From: Flavobacteriaceae bacterium
Lineage (GTDB): Bacteria; Bacteroidota; Bacteroidia; Flavobacteriales; Flavobacteriaceae
Direction: 5' to 3'
Assembly: GCA_022425505.1 (NCBI GenBank)
Contig: JAKMFI010000082.1
Coordinates: 1-40,907 of the forward strand
Length of the DNA: 40,907 bases
In this document: piece after piece, positions 29,845 through 39,696 of the stretch
Position numbering within the stretch: the stretch's first letter is position 1
Layout of the letters: each line of letters begins with the position of its first letter
The notes under the pieces: model-generated
Told to the model about the DNA's origin: nothing
The model's database searches: none
The model's input: the letters and a program-made list of their open reading frames with translations, nothing else
Made by a program: the position numbers and the translations under genes

Positions 29845-30873
29845 ATGGGTTTTTTCGATTTCTTAACTGAAAATATTGCGATTGACTTAGGTACTGCAAA
29901 CACCCTAATTATCCATAATGACAATGTGGTTGTTGATAGCCCATCCATCGTTGCTCGTGATCGTGTAACAAGTAAAATCATTGCTGTTGGACATGAAGCT
30001 GCTTTGATGCAAGGGAAAACACATGAGAACATCAAAACCATACGACCCCTCAAAGATGGTGTTATTGCTGACTTCGACGCTTCCGAGCAGATGATCAGTA
30101 TGTTTATCAAAAACATTCCTGCACTCAAAAAACGATTTTTTACTCCTGCTTTACGCATGGTAATCTGTATTCCGTCTGGAATCACCGAGGTTGAAATGCG
30201 AGCTGTTCGCGAATCAGCAGAACGTGTAAATGGAAAAGAAGTGTATTTGATTCATGAACCGATGGCTGCTGCCATAGGAATCGGCGTAAACATCATGCAA
30301 CCAAAAGGGAATATGATTATCGATATCGGAGGTGGAACAACAGAAATTGCTGTGATTGCCCTTTCGGGGATTGTTTGTGATAAGTCGGTCAAAGTGGCTG
30401 GTGATGTGTTTACTAATGACATCATTTACTATATGCGTACACAACATAATTTATATGTTGGTGAGCGTACCGCAGAGCGGGTAAAGATCTTGATTGGCTC
30501 TGCACTAGAAGAATTGGAGAACCCACCAGAAGATATGACCGTTCAAGGAAGGGATTTGCTGACAGGTAAACCCAAAGAAACTGTGATTTCTTATCGGGAA
30601 ATTGCAAAGGCACTCGACAAATCCATCATACGAATTGAAGACTCCGTTATGGAAACCCTATCACAAACTCCTCCAGAACTTGCAGCAGATATCTACAACA
30701 CAGGGGTTTACCTTGCTGGAGGTGGTTCCATGCTTCGTGGACTAGACAAGCGATTGTCCCAAAAAACTGATCTTCCAATTTTTATCGCTGAAGATCCATT
30801 ACGAGCCGTTGTTCGGGGAACTGGAATCGCGCTTAAAAATATTGATCAATACAAGACAATCCTTGTTAAATAG
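29845..30873 (+). CDS. mreB: Rod-shape-determining protein MreB
   Basis: IAIDLGTANTLIIHNDNVVVDSPSIVA, MIIDIGGGTTEIAVIALSGIV, VYLAGGGSMLRGLDKRL. Confidence 0.98.
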   Translation: MGFFDFLTENIAIDLGTANTLIIHNDNVVVDSPSIVARDRVTSKIIAVGHEAALMQGKTHENIKTIRPLKDGVIADFDASEQMISMFIKNIPALKKRFFTPALRMVICIPSGITEVEMRAVRESAERVNGKEVYLIHEPMAAAIGIGVNIMQPKGNMIIDIGGGTTEIAVIALSGIVCDKSVKVAGDVFTNDIIYYMRTQHNLYVGERTAERVKILIGSALEELENPPEDMTVQGRDLLTGKPKETVISYREIAKALDKSIIRIEDSVMETLSQTPPELAADIYNTGVYLAGGGSMLRGLDKRLSQKTDLPIFIAEDPLRAVVRGTGIALKNIDQYKTILVK

Positions 30874-30880
30874 CTGAACG

Positions 30881-31681
30881 ATGCAGCAGCTCGTCAATGC
30901 CATTATTCGATTTCGTAACGGCTTGGTTTATCTCCTGCTTATTTCATTGTGTGTTTTCCTATTGCAACAGTCAAGTGCTTATCATCGCAGTTTGGTTGCA
31001 AATGTGAGTGTCTTTTTTGGTGCTGAATTCAGTGATCTTGTCAACTCTTTTACCAGTTACACCAATCTGAGAGAAACCAACAAACGCCTTCTGCAAGAAA
31101 ATCAAGTTCTGCTTGATCAAATTCTTTCTGAAGAAAGGCTCCCTTCTGACACATTAGCATTTAGCTCAATACCTCTACAAGTCATTCGAAATTCTTTTAT
31201 AAATAGCTATAATTACATTACTCTAAAAGGTGGTAAAAACAGTGGTGTTAAAAATGAAATGGGGCTGGTGACTGCGCAAGGAATCGTAGGGGTTGTACAA
31301 TTTGTACAGAACCGATATGCGCAGGGAATTTCGATTTTAAACAAAGACTTGAAGATCAATGCAAAGCTAAAAAACAGCAATCATTTTGGAAGCTTAACCT
31401 GGAAAGGGGATGACCCAACCAAAATGAAACTTTTCGACGTTCCAAAAACGGCTACGATCAAAATCGGTGATACGATTCAAACAGGTGGGATGTCAACGAT
31501 TTTTCCGCCGAATCTTCCCATCGGGTCAATTTCAAATTTTGTTGACGACCCCTCGAAAAGTTTTTATGATATTCAAATTTCTCTTTTTCAAGATATGACC
31601 AATTTGGGAACGGTTTTTGCCATCGATCATCCCCTAGCAGAAGAAGTTCAATCTGTTCAAAAATTGGCTGATGAAAAGTAG
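30881..31681 (+). CDS. mreC: Rod-shape-determining protein MreC
   Basis: Single N-terminal TM, coiled coil, beta domain NYITLKGGKNSGVKNEMGLVTAQGIVGVVQ; between mreB and mreD. Confidence 0.95.
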   Translation: MQQLVNAIIRFRNGLVYLLLISLCVFLLQQSSAYHRSLVANVSVFFGAEFSDLVNSFTSYTNLRETNKRLLQENQVLLDQILSEERLPSDTLAFSSIPLQVIRNSFINSYNYITLKGGKNSGVKNEMGLVTAQGIVGVVQFVQNRYAQGISILNKDLKINAKLKNSNHFGSLTWKGDDPTKMKLFDVPKTATIKIGDTIQTGGMSTIFPPNLPIGSISNFVDDPSKSFYDIQISLFQDMTNLGTVFAIDHPLAEEVQSVQKLADEK

Positions 31682-32177
31682 ATCATATTCCTTTATTGCC
31701 TACTTTTTTTTGTTGCCCATTCTTCAAGTGATGGTATTTGACCAATTTGATTTGGACACACAATTGATTCCGCATGTTACACTCCTTTTTTTGATCTTTT
31801 ATCCTACGGACGCCGACCAAACCTTTTACCTTTTAGCTGCCTTTCTCTACGGCCTTTACTTAGACATCCTCCACTCAACAATGGGCCTCCAAGCAGCGGC
31901 ATGTGTTACCGCAGCTTTTGTCAGACCTTTTATCATCACATCGGTTTTTGGTAAAAACCACGGTTATGTCAATATCCGATTACAACAGACACCTCTGCTT
32001 GCTCTATCTGCTTATTGTTTGAATATTGTACTGATTCATCATCTGGTGTATTATGTCTTTGGGGTGTCGAGCTGGACGCAATGGCTTCGGATTGTACAAC
32101 AATTTATTTTTGGGAGTCTTTTTACATTGTTATTTTTAATTGCAATTATGTTTTTATTGCGAAAGAATAAACAATGA
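31671..32177 (+). CDS. mreD: Rod-shape-determining protein MreD
   Basis: 168-aa multi-TM protein with GLYLDILHSTMGLQA, between mreC and PBP2. Confidence 0.9.
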   Translation: MKSRSYSFIAYFFLLPILQVMVFDQFDLDTQLIPHVTLLFLIFYPTDADQTFYLLAAFLYGLYLDILHSTMGLQAAACVTAAFVRPFIITSVFGKNHGYVNIRLQQTPLLALSAYCLNIVLIHHLVYYVFGVSSWTQWLRIVQQFIFGSLFTLLFLIAIMFLLRKNKQ

Positions 32178-34036
32178 GAAAAAGCCTACTTTTCATACTT
32201 GTTGTTAGCAGTGGTGTTATTTTTACAATTCGCCTCTTTAGTTTACAAGTCTTTAGTTCTGATTACGAAAGTCAATCTCTTCAAAACTCTGTGTTGAAAG
32301 AGTATATCTACCCAGAGCGCGGATTTATTTATGATCGAAACGGAACACTGATTGTCGAAAATCAACCCACCTACGACCTCATGGTCATTCCGAGGCAGTT
32401 GCAGCAACTTGATACGATCGAGTTCTGTAACCTGTTGAAGATTGACAAAAAATTACTCGTTGATAAAATCAAAGAAGCTCGTGCATATTCAACAAGAAAA
32501 CCCTCCGTATTCCTGGCACAATTATCAAAAAGTGATTATGCTGCCCTGCAAGAGAAACTCTGGAAATACCGTGGGTTTTATGTCCAAAAGAGGGCTGTTC
32601 GAAAATATAATACTTCCTCCGCCTCTAATATTTTGGGATATATCAGTGAAGTCAATCGATTTGATCTCAGAAGAGACCCTTATTACCAATCTGGCGAATT
32701 GATTGGACGCCAAGGAATTGAGAAAACCTATGAAAAAACGTTGAGAGGTGTAAAAGGGGTTCGCTATTTACAACGAGACAAATTTAATCGAGTGATTGGA
32801 CCCTATCAAAAAGGCGAGCTCGACACCCTACCTACAAAAGCACAAGACATTTACTTGACGATTGATATTGCCCTTCAAGAGTATGGGCAAAAACTTTTAC
32901 AAAATAAAAGAGGAGGTATCGTTGCTATTGAGCCTGAAACAGGTGAGATTCTAGTCAACGTAAGTACGCCGACATACCCCCCAGATCTATTGGTGGGTCG
33001 TAATCGATCTGAAAATTTCACGGTTTTAAAAAATGACACCATTAACCGCCCCCTTTTTGATCGTGGGCTGCAAGGTCAATATCCGCCTGGGTCTCCATTT
33101 AAGCTCGTCAATGCGCTGATTGCACTTCAGGAGGAAGCGATTACGCCCCGATTCCGCGTGCAATGTAATGAGGGGCACTATTACGGCCGAAATGACTTTA
33201 TGAAATGCCATTGTAGTTACGGAACTAAAAATCGACTAAACAGCGGGATTTACAATTCTTGTAACACCTATTTTGCCAACGTATATCGCCGCACCATTGA
33301 TCATTTTAACGATCCAAAGAAGGGTATGGACATATGGAGCAATCACGTCAAAAGTTTCGGAATGGGAAATTATCTGGGGTACGACCACCCCACTGGTCAA
33401 AAAGGGTTTATTCCAAATTCCGATTATTACAATTACTGGTATCCCAATCAACGTTGGGGAGCAACAACCTCACTCTCCAACTCAATTGGCCAGGGTGAAG
33501 TGCTAACTACCCCAATTCAGTTGGCCAATATGGTTGCAACAATTGCAAATAGAGGATTTTTCTACAAACCTCATTTTGTCAAGAAACTTCAACGAGATTC
33601 TATCGCTGAGAAATACAGAAAACCAAACTACACAACCATAGACTCGATCCATTTTGAGCCAGTGGTAGAGGGCATGTCCAATGTTGTCAAGTGGGGTACT
33701 GCTCGTATCGCTCGGGTTCCAGGGGTTGAAGTCTGTGGAAAAACAGGAACCGTTGAAAATTTTGTGAGAATAGAAGGCGAAAAAGTACAGTTAACCGACC
33801 ACTCCATGTTTGTTGCCTTTGCCCCTAGAGAAAATCCAAAAATTGCTGTCGCTGTTTTTGTGGAGAATGGATACTGGGGTGGGCGTTGGGCTGCGCCAAT
33901 CGCAAGTTTGGTCATTGAAAAATATCTGACTGGTAATGTCAGAAGAACCTACCTAGAAAATCGGATGGTAAACGGAAGTTTAGTCGATGAGTATCAAAAG
34001 CCATTGAGCGGTAAACCTTTTGAAATCAATGAATAA
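32174..34036 (+). CDS. mrdA: Penicillin-binding protein 2
   Basis: SPFK active-site motif (QGQYPPGSPFKLVNALIAL), SNSIGQGEVLTTPIQLANM, CGKTGTVEN. Confidence 0.96.
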   Translation: MRKSLLFILVVSSGVIFTIRLFSLQVFSSDYESQSLQNSVLKEYIYPERGFIYDRNGTLIVENQPTYDLMVIPRQLQQLDTIEFCNLLKIDKKLLVDKIKEARAYSTRKPSVFLAQLSKSDYAALQEKLWKYRGFYVQKRAVRKYNTSSASNILGYISEVNRFDLRRDPYYQSGELIGRQGIEKTYEKTLRGVKGVRYLQRDKFNRVIGPYQKGELDTLPTKAQDIYLTIDIALQEYGQKLLQNKRGGIVAIEPETGEILVNVSTPTYPPDLLVGRNRSENFTVLKNDTINRPLFDRGLQGQYPPGSPFKLVNALIALQEEAITPRFRVQCNEGHYYGRNDFMKCHCSYGTKNRLNSGIYNSCNTYFANVYRRTIDHFNDPKKGMDIWSNHVKSFGMGNYLGYDHPTGQKGFIPNSDYYNYWYPNQRWGATTSLSNSIGQGEVLTTPIQLANMVATIANRGFFYKPHFVKKLQRDSIAEKYRKPNYTTIDSIHFEPVVEGMSNVVKWGTARIARVPGVEVCGKTGTVENFVRIEGEKVQLTDHSMFVAFAPRENPKIAVAVFVENGYWGGRWAAPIASLVIEKYLTGNVRRTYLENRMVNGSLVDEYQKPLSGKPFEINE

Positions 34037-35285
34037 CAAATTTATTTTAAAGTTTGATTGGTACACTTTTTTGGTGTATTTCGCTTTGGTGGCAATTGGC
34101 CTGATTAATATCTACTCCATTGGGCATACCCAAGAGGAAAGCATGCTGTCTTTAAATCATGCGTTTGGAAAGCAATTGTTCTTTGGGTTTTTGAGTATCG
34201 GCCTGATTTTCTTCCTTCAATTTCCAAAAGTGAAGGTCTATGAGCGTTATTCTAGTATTTTCTATTTGATAATACTTGCTCTACTCATCGGTCTTTTTAT
34301 TTTCGGAAAAGAAGTTTCTGGAGCAAAATCATGGTATTCAATCGCTGGCTTTAGCTTTCAGCCAGCTGAATTTGCCAAAATAATCACTGCCTTGGCACTG
34401 ACCAAGCACTTGAGTGAAATCAACACAGACTTAACAACACTATCCGATCAACTCACGTCCTTCGCCCTTATCTTACTGCCTGCACTGATCATCTTGCCAC
34501 AACCAGATCCTGGCAGTACGGTGGTATTCCTCAGTTTTCTTTTGGTTTTACACACAGAAAAACTCCCCTCTCAATATTTACTTTCATGTATTGGGCTTAT
34601 CGTTTTGTTTATCATGACTCTTTTGATTGGCAACACCATCGCAACAGCTATCGTATTGGGATTGGGTCTTGTATATATTATTGGACTGGACAGAAAGAGG
34701 CGCAGAAAACGACTTCTCTCTACACTTTTAACCCTTGTTCTGGCTAGTGGATTTATTCATTCCGTTGATTTTGTATTTGAAAATGTATTTGAGCAACGCC
34801 ACCGTGATCGCTTCAATATTGTTTTAGGTCGTGAAGTGGACACCCAGGGGATTGGATACAACATCAATCAATCTCAAATTGCAATCGGATCTGGAGGAGT
34901 ACTTGGAAAGGGCTTTCTTGAGGGTACACAAACAAAAGGGAATTTTGTCCCTGAACAACAGACGGATTATATTTTTACAACTGTTGGTGAAGAGTGGGGT
35001 TTTGTCGGTTCTTTTGTCGTGGTTGTTCTATTTATGATTTTGATGCTTCGCATACTTCTGACCTCTCGGCGGCAAAAAAACAATTTTAGTAGAATTTATT
35101 GTTATTGCGTGGTCTGCCTTTTGTTTGCTCATTATAGTATTAATTTGGGTATGGTTCTCGGCCTAATCCCTACCATAGGAATCCCGCTACCCTATTTGAG
35201 TTACGGTGGTTCGAATCTTTTGGCGTTTAGTCTATTGTTGGGCATTTATTTGAAACTCGATGCCAATCGAGTCAACGAATGGTAA
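34020..35285 (+). CDS. rodA: Rod-shape-determining protein RodA (SEDS family)
   Basis: GAKSWYSIAGFSFQPAEFAKI, PEQQTDYIFTTVGEEWGFVGS, GIPLPYLSYGGSNLLAF. Confidence 0.97.
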   Translation: MKSMNNKFILKFDWYTFLVYFALVAIGLINIYSIGHTQEESMLSLNHAFGKQLFFGFLSIGLIFFLQFPKVKVYERYSSIFYLIILALLIGLFIFGKEVSGAKSWYSIAGFSFQPAEFAKIITALALTKHLSEINTDLTTLSDQLTSFALILLPALIILPQPDPGSTVVFLSFLLVLHTEKLPSQYLLSCIGLIVLFIMTLLIGNTIATAIVLGLGLVYIIGLDRKRRRKRLLSTLLTLVLASGFIHSVDFVFENVFEQRHRDRFNIVLGREVDTQGIGYNINQSQIAIGSGGVLGKGFLEGTQTKGNFVPEQQTDYIFTTVGEEWGFVGSFVVVVLFMILMLRILLTSRRQKNNFSRIYCYCVVCLLFAHYSINLGMVLGLIPTIGIPLPYLSYGGSNLLAFSLLLGIYLKLDANRVNEW

Positions 35286-36374
35286 TTAGCGTTTCACTGG
35301 GTCAAAACGGTCTCTCAAGCTATTGCCAATCAGCATAAAAGAGCTTACTAAAAGCATAATGGCGAGCCCAGGAATCAATGCCAAATAAGGTTTTCCCATG
35401 ACTAAAAATTGATAGTGATCCTTAATCATTGTGCCCCAACTAGGAATCGGTGGCTGGACGCCAATTCCCAAAAAACTCAATCCGCTTTCAATAAGAATTG
35501 CGGCGGCAAAGTTGGAGGCGGTGATGACCACCAAAGGGCCAAAAGCGTTTGGAAGGATATGCCCAAAAAGTGTGCGGAAAGTGGAAAATCCAAGTACCTG
35601 GGTTGCAATTACATATTGACGGTTTTTGATGCTCATCACTTGACCACGAACAATACGAGCCACTTCCACCCACATGGTCAAACCAACAGCAATAAAAACT
35701 TGCCAAAATCCTTTCCCTAAAGCAACAGATATCGCAATGACAAGCAATAAAGTTGGAATTGACCAAGTGACATTGATAATCCACATGACAATCTTGTCAG
35801 CCACACCACCGTAAAATCCGCCTAAGCTGCCCAGAAAAATGCCGACGATCAGCGAAATGAATACCGAGATCAAGCCAATGGAAAGGGAAATCCGTGTTCC
35901 GACCAACAAACGGCTCAGAACGTCTCTTCCAAACAAGTCGGTTCCCAACACAAACCTATGGTCTGCGATATGCTGATCAACGATTTCAGAAGCCGACGCG
36001 AGTCCGTTGAAAGCAGTCATCCGAAACCACTCCTGCTGACCAGGAGAATCAAAGTTGAAATGTTCAATCCAAATTCCATCTTCCTCAACTTGGTAAGATG
36101 AAATCGGGTATTGATTTCCAGGATTGGGGTTGCCAAATAACAACGTGGATAGTCGGGAATGATCTTTATCTGCAGCAGTGGGCACATGAAGCATCTTTAC
36201 CTTAAACCCTGGCGACTGAGAGTGTATTGAGAGATGCATTTGATTAGCATTGACCGAGTTGTCGGGTGCAATGACATAGGCCAAAACAGAAATGGCAACA
36301 CTGATTAAAATAAAGCCAGTAGCTAGGTAACCCCCCAGATCATATAAAAACGCTCGGTTGGTTGTTTTTTGCAA
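35286..36374 (-). CDS. ABC transporter permease (DppC/OppC-like)
   Basis: HRFVLGTDLFGRDVLSRLLVGTRISLSIGLISV, ILPNAFGPLVVITASNFAAAILIESGLSFLGIGVQPPIPSWGTMI. Confidence 0.92.
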   Translation of the reverse strand: MQKTTNRAFLYDLGGYLATGFILISVAISVLAYVIAPDNSVNANQMHLSIHSQSPGFKVKMLHVPTAADKDHSRLSTLLFGNPNPGNQYPISSYQVEEDGIWIEHFNFDSPGQQEWFRMTAFNGLASASEIVDQHIADHRFVLGTDLFGRDVLSRLLVGTRISLSIGLISVFISLIVGIFLGSLGGFYGGVADKIVMWIINVTWSIPTLLLVIAISVALGKGFWQVFIAVGLTMWVEVARIVRGQVMSIKNRQYVIATQVLGFSTFRTLFGHILPNAFGPLVVITASNFAAAILIESGLSFLGIGVQPPIPSWGTMIKDHYQFLVMGKPYLALIPGLAIMLLVSSFMLIGNSLRDRFDPVKR

Positions 36375-36385
36375 TCGGATTATGT

Positions 36386-38524
36386 TTATTTTTTTGCGAG
36401 TGGTTCTTGCTGATAAATTCTCACTTTAAGTTCATCCAAAATGTTCACAGCTTCTTCGACATAATAGTCTTCTGTTAAGTCTGAAAACCAGCGTTCCCTT
36501 TTTTCAAGAAAGATGCTATCTTTTGTAATCCTTTCTTGCTCTGCAGGAGCAATCGTAAATTCCAAGTTATTGTAATATTCCTTTACCGCATCAAATTGAT
36601 CTGCATAAGTCCGGTCTGCTTCCAGTTCTGAAACATATTCTTGGTAATTCAAAGCGATGCTTTTATCGTTTTGACGTTGCTCGATCCACTTTGCATCTTG
36701 GTCAACAAGTTTGAAAATGGGATGATTGTTCACTCGATCCTGACTCTGTTTTATGACCTCGTCGTAATTCAGATAGCCATGCCATTTTGTATATATCAGA
36801 GGGGTGATTTGATCCCACGACATAGGGTTGTCCTCATCCCTTTCGCCAATATCGACATAACTATAACGATCCGGAGTAATCACATCGCTTTTAACCCCCT
36901 CAAGCTGGGTTGAACCACCATTGATTCTATAAAACTTATCGGTTGTTATTTTTAAAGCCCCGAGGTTTCCATAGGTGCTATTTGAGAGAAATCGGTTGAG
37001 ATCCACCACATTTTGTACAGTTCCCTTGCCAAATGTTTGCTTACTCCCCAACACAATCGCACGTTCATAGTCCTGAAGAGCTGCTGCTAATATTTCAGAG
37101 GCCGATGCGGATAACTCATTCACGAGAATTACCATTGGGCCATCCCAAAGCGTTTTATCATCTCGGTCTCGCAAAACCTCTGTTTTACTCACAGTCGATT
37201 TTACCTGTACAATTGGACCTTTGTCAATAAACAGTCCCGCAATATCGACCACCGTTTGCAAGGATCCACCACCATTATTTCTTAAGTCGATGATGAGACC
37301 CTCAACGCCTGCCTCTTTGAGATTGATTACCTCCTGCTCGACATCATGCGCTGCGTTTCTTTCTTTGTAACTTTTAAAATCGACATAAAATTTTGGAAGA
37401 TGGATAAGGCCATATTTCTGATCGAGTCGGTTAATTACACTAGACCGTGCATACGATTCTTCCAAAACAACTAAATCGCGCTTCACAGGAATCGTCTCGA
37501 TTGTACCATCGACTTTTTTGATCGTCAAGTGAACTGTAGAACCTTTTGGCCCTTTGATCAACTTGATGGCATCGTCCAATCGCATAGATCGAATGTCAAC
37601 GGCATCTCCTTCCTCTTGCCGAACCAACTGAATTTCATCTCCAACTTCCATAAGCTGATCACGCCAAAGCGGTCCACCAACGATGATATCAACCACCTTA
37701 ATCGCCTGATCTCTTTTAGAAAGTCGCGCACCGATTCCCTCAAACTTTCCTGACATATTCATGTCAAAACGGTCTTTGTCATCAGGGTTAAAGTAGTTTG
37801 TGTGTGGGTCAAACTGCAAAACGAAAGCATTGAGGTAGATGTCAAACCAGTCCTTGCGCTCTAGATCATTCATCAAATCGAAATAATCCTCCATGTTTTC
37901 ACGCGTTGTTGTTCGTGCTTCTTCTTCAAGAACCACCCATGATGGCGAAACATAATCTGCTGTACTTTCCCCCTCCTTTTTCTCTGCTTCTTGCACCTTA
38001 TCATATAGCACGCTCAATGTCGATAACTTGAGTTGCTTTCTCCACTTTTCAGCTCGGGAGGTTTGAGAAAGAGGGAATAATTGCTCCTCATAATCCATAT
38101 CAAACGATTCCTTTTTTTCAAAGTCGAATGGGCGAGACAGCAAGAACGCATACAAACTTTCGACTTCATTCATGCGAAGGATGAGTCTTTTGTAAGTCAA
38201 GTCAAAAAATGTCAAATCTAACTCTCTTAACTGATCGTCAATTCGGTACATATATTTGGCAAACTCTCTGTAATCGCTCTGTAAAAAATATCTTTTTTGG
38301 CCATCAATACTTTCGAGATAGGTGTGAAAAATTTGTTCAGACATATCGTCATTGAGGGACTTCACATTAAAATGACCACGTTGGATCACATGTGAAATCA
38401 GCTCAATCAGTAGTCTATCTTTATCATTACTGACAAACTCTTTTTTTGATGGAATAGAAATCGCCGTGAGTAAATAAAAACCTACAGCAATCGCAAAAAC
38501 AATATAGGAGGTATTCTTTTTCAT
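36386..38524 (-). CDS. prc: C-terminal processing (tail-specific) peptidase with PDZ domain
   Basis: FEGIGARLSKRDQAIKVVDIIVGGP, GLIIDLRNNGGGSLQTVVDIAGLF, catalytic region VNELSASASEILAAALQDYERAIVLGSKQTFGKGTVQ. Confidence 0.95.
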   Translation of the reverse strand: MKKNTSYIVFAIAVGFYLLTAISIPSKKEFVSNDKDRLLIELISHVIQRGHFNVKSLNDDMSEQIFHTYLESIDGQKRYFLQSDYREFAKYMYRIDDQLRELDLTFFDLTYKRLILRMNEVESLYAFLLSRPFDFEKKESFDMDYEEQLFPLSQTSRAEKWRKQLKLSTLSVLYDKVQEAEKKEGESTADYVSPSWVVLEEEARTTTRENMEDYFDLMNDLERKDWFDIYLNAFVLQFDPHTNYFNPDDKDRFDMNMSGKFEGIGARLSKRDQAIKVVDIIVGGPLWRDQLMEVGDEIQLVRQEEGDAVDIRSMRLDDAIKLIKGPKGSTVHLTIKKVDGTIETIPVKRDLVVLEESYARSSVINRLDQKYGLIHLPKFYVDFKSYKERNAAHDVEQEVINLKEAGVEGLIIDLRNNGGGSLQTVVDIAGLFIDKGPIVQVKSTVSKTEVLRDRDDKTLWDGPMVILVNELSASASEILAAALQDYERAIVLGSKQTFGKGTVQNVVDLNRFLSNSTYGNLGALKITTDKFYRINGGSTQLEGVKSDVITPDRYSYVDIGERDEDNPMSWDQITPLIYTKWHGYLNYDEVIKQSQDRVNNHPIFKLVDQDAKWIEQRQNDKSIALNYQEYVSELEADRTYADQFDAVKEYYNNLEFTIAPAEQERITKDSIFLEKRERWFSDLTEDYYVEEAVNILDELKVRIYQQEPLAKK

Positions 38525-38641
38525 TTCATTTTGCTTGAGGGCTTACGAATATAAAGATAATTGTAATATCATGTAAATATCAAGGATATGAGTGGAAAAG
38601 GCAAATTGAAATCTGTATTTTTGTTTGTATAAAACACAAAC

Positions 38642-39412
38642 ATGAGCAGCAAACCACTAATTCTTGTCACCAATGACGATGGAATAAGCGCCCCTGGGCT
38701 TCGCTCCCTTATTCACATGATGAATTCGATTGGAAAGGTGGTTGTGGTCGCTCCTGACAGTCCGCAATCTGGTATGGGGCATGCCATTACGATTAATAGC
38801 ACCTTGCGTTGTACCCAAGTCAAACTCGACGATGGTCCACAACAAGAATATTCATGTTCTGGAACGCCAGCAGACTGTGTAAAGCTCGGAGTTCATGAAA
38901 TTTTAAAGCGAAAACCAGACCTCTGCGTTTCTGGAATCAATCATGGCTCTAATGCAGCGATCAATGTCATCTACTCTGGAACCATGAGTGCGGCTATTGA
39001 AGCTGGGATTGAAGGTATTCCTGCAATTGGGTTTTCACTGCTCGATTATGCTTGGGATGCAGATTTTACCTCCCTCCACCCTTATGTGAAAAAAATCACA
39101 AAATCGGCCTTACAAAACAAAATCCCTGACAGCACGGTTCTCAATGTCAATTTTCCCAAACGAAAAGAAGGTGAAATCAAAGGGATTAAAATTTGTCGTC
39201 AAGCCAATGCCTATTGGATTGAAGAGTTCGATAAACGTCAAGACCCCATGGGAAAAGAATACTATTGGATGACTGGTGCATTTATCAATAATGACAAAGG
39301 AGAGGACACCGATATTTGGGCGCTCGAAAATGGATATGTTTCAGTCGTTCCAACACAATTTGATCTTACCGCACATCATCAAATTCAAAAACTAAACTCA
39401 TGGACTTTCTAA
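38642..39412 (+). CDS. surE: 5'-nucleotidase SurE
   Basis: ILVTNDDGISAPGLRSLIHMM, VVAPDSPQSGMGHAITI, SGTPADCVKLGV, GINHGSNAAINVIYSGTMSAAIEA. Confidence 0.97.
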   Translation: MSSKPLILVTNDDGISAPGLRSLIHMMNSIGKVVVVAPDSPQSGMGHAITINSTLRCTQVKLDDGPQQEYSCSGTPADCVKLGVHEILKRKPDLCVSGINHGSNAAINVIYSGTMSAAIEAGIEGIPAIGFSLLDYAWDADFTSLHPYVKKITKSALQNKIPDSTVLNVNFPKRKEGEIKGIKICRQANAYWIEEFDKRQDPMGKEYYWMTGAFINNDKGEDTDIWALENGYVSVVPTQFDLTAHHQIQKLNSWTF

Positions 39413-39696
39413 AGAAAATCAGTCCTGGATTATTGGGTTGGCTGACTGGACTCGTCTTGCCGTTTGGCACTCTTTTTCTATTGATAGAATATTCGGTTGA
39501 TGGCAATGCTGTGGACACTATCCCCATGCTGTATGCTTACGATGAGCTAGGCATTTGGATCACAATAGCAGTGCTGCCCAATCTTTTTTTCTTTTGGTGG
39601 TGGATTCAAAAAAAGAATACGCGCGCAGCTCAATCTGTTCTTGGCGCAACCATTTTTTGGGCTTTTCTGAGTCTGCTCTTAAAATTTGGTGTATGA
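39400..39696 (+). CDS. Small conserved-looking membrane protein between surE and lpxB
   Basis: 98 aa, about 3 TM; 13-nt overlap with surE and ATGA overlap with lpxB. Confidence 0.75.
   Translation: MDFLKKISPGLLGWLTGLVLPFGTLFLLIEYSVDGNAVDTIPMLYAYDELGIWITIAVLPNLFFFWWWIQKKNTRAAQSVLGATIFWAFLSLLLKFGV

Noticed and set aside
39555-39692. N-terminal extension of LpxB in the ORF track
   Set aside because: Overlaps the 98-aa membrane-protein ORF; the LpxB family start MKYYFIAGEASGD is at 39693.
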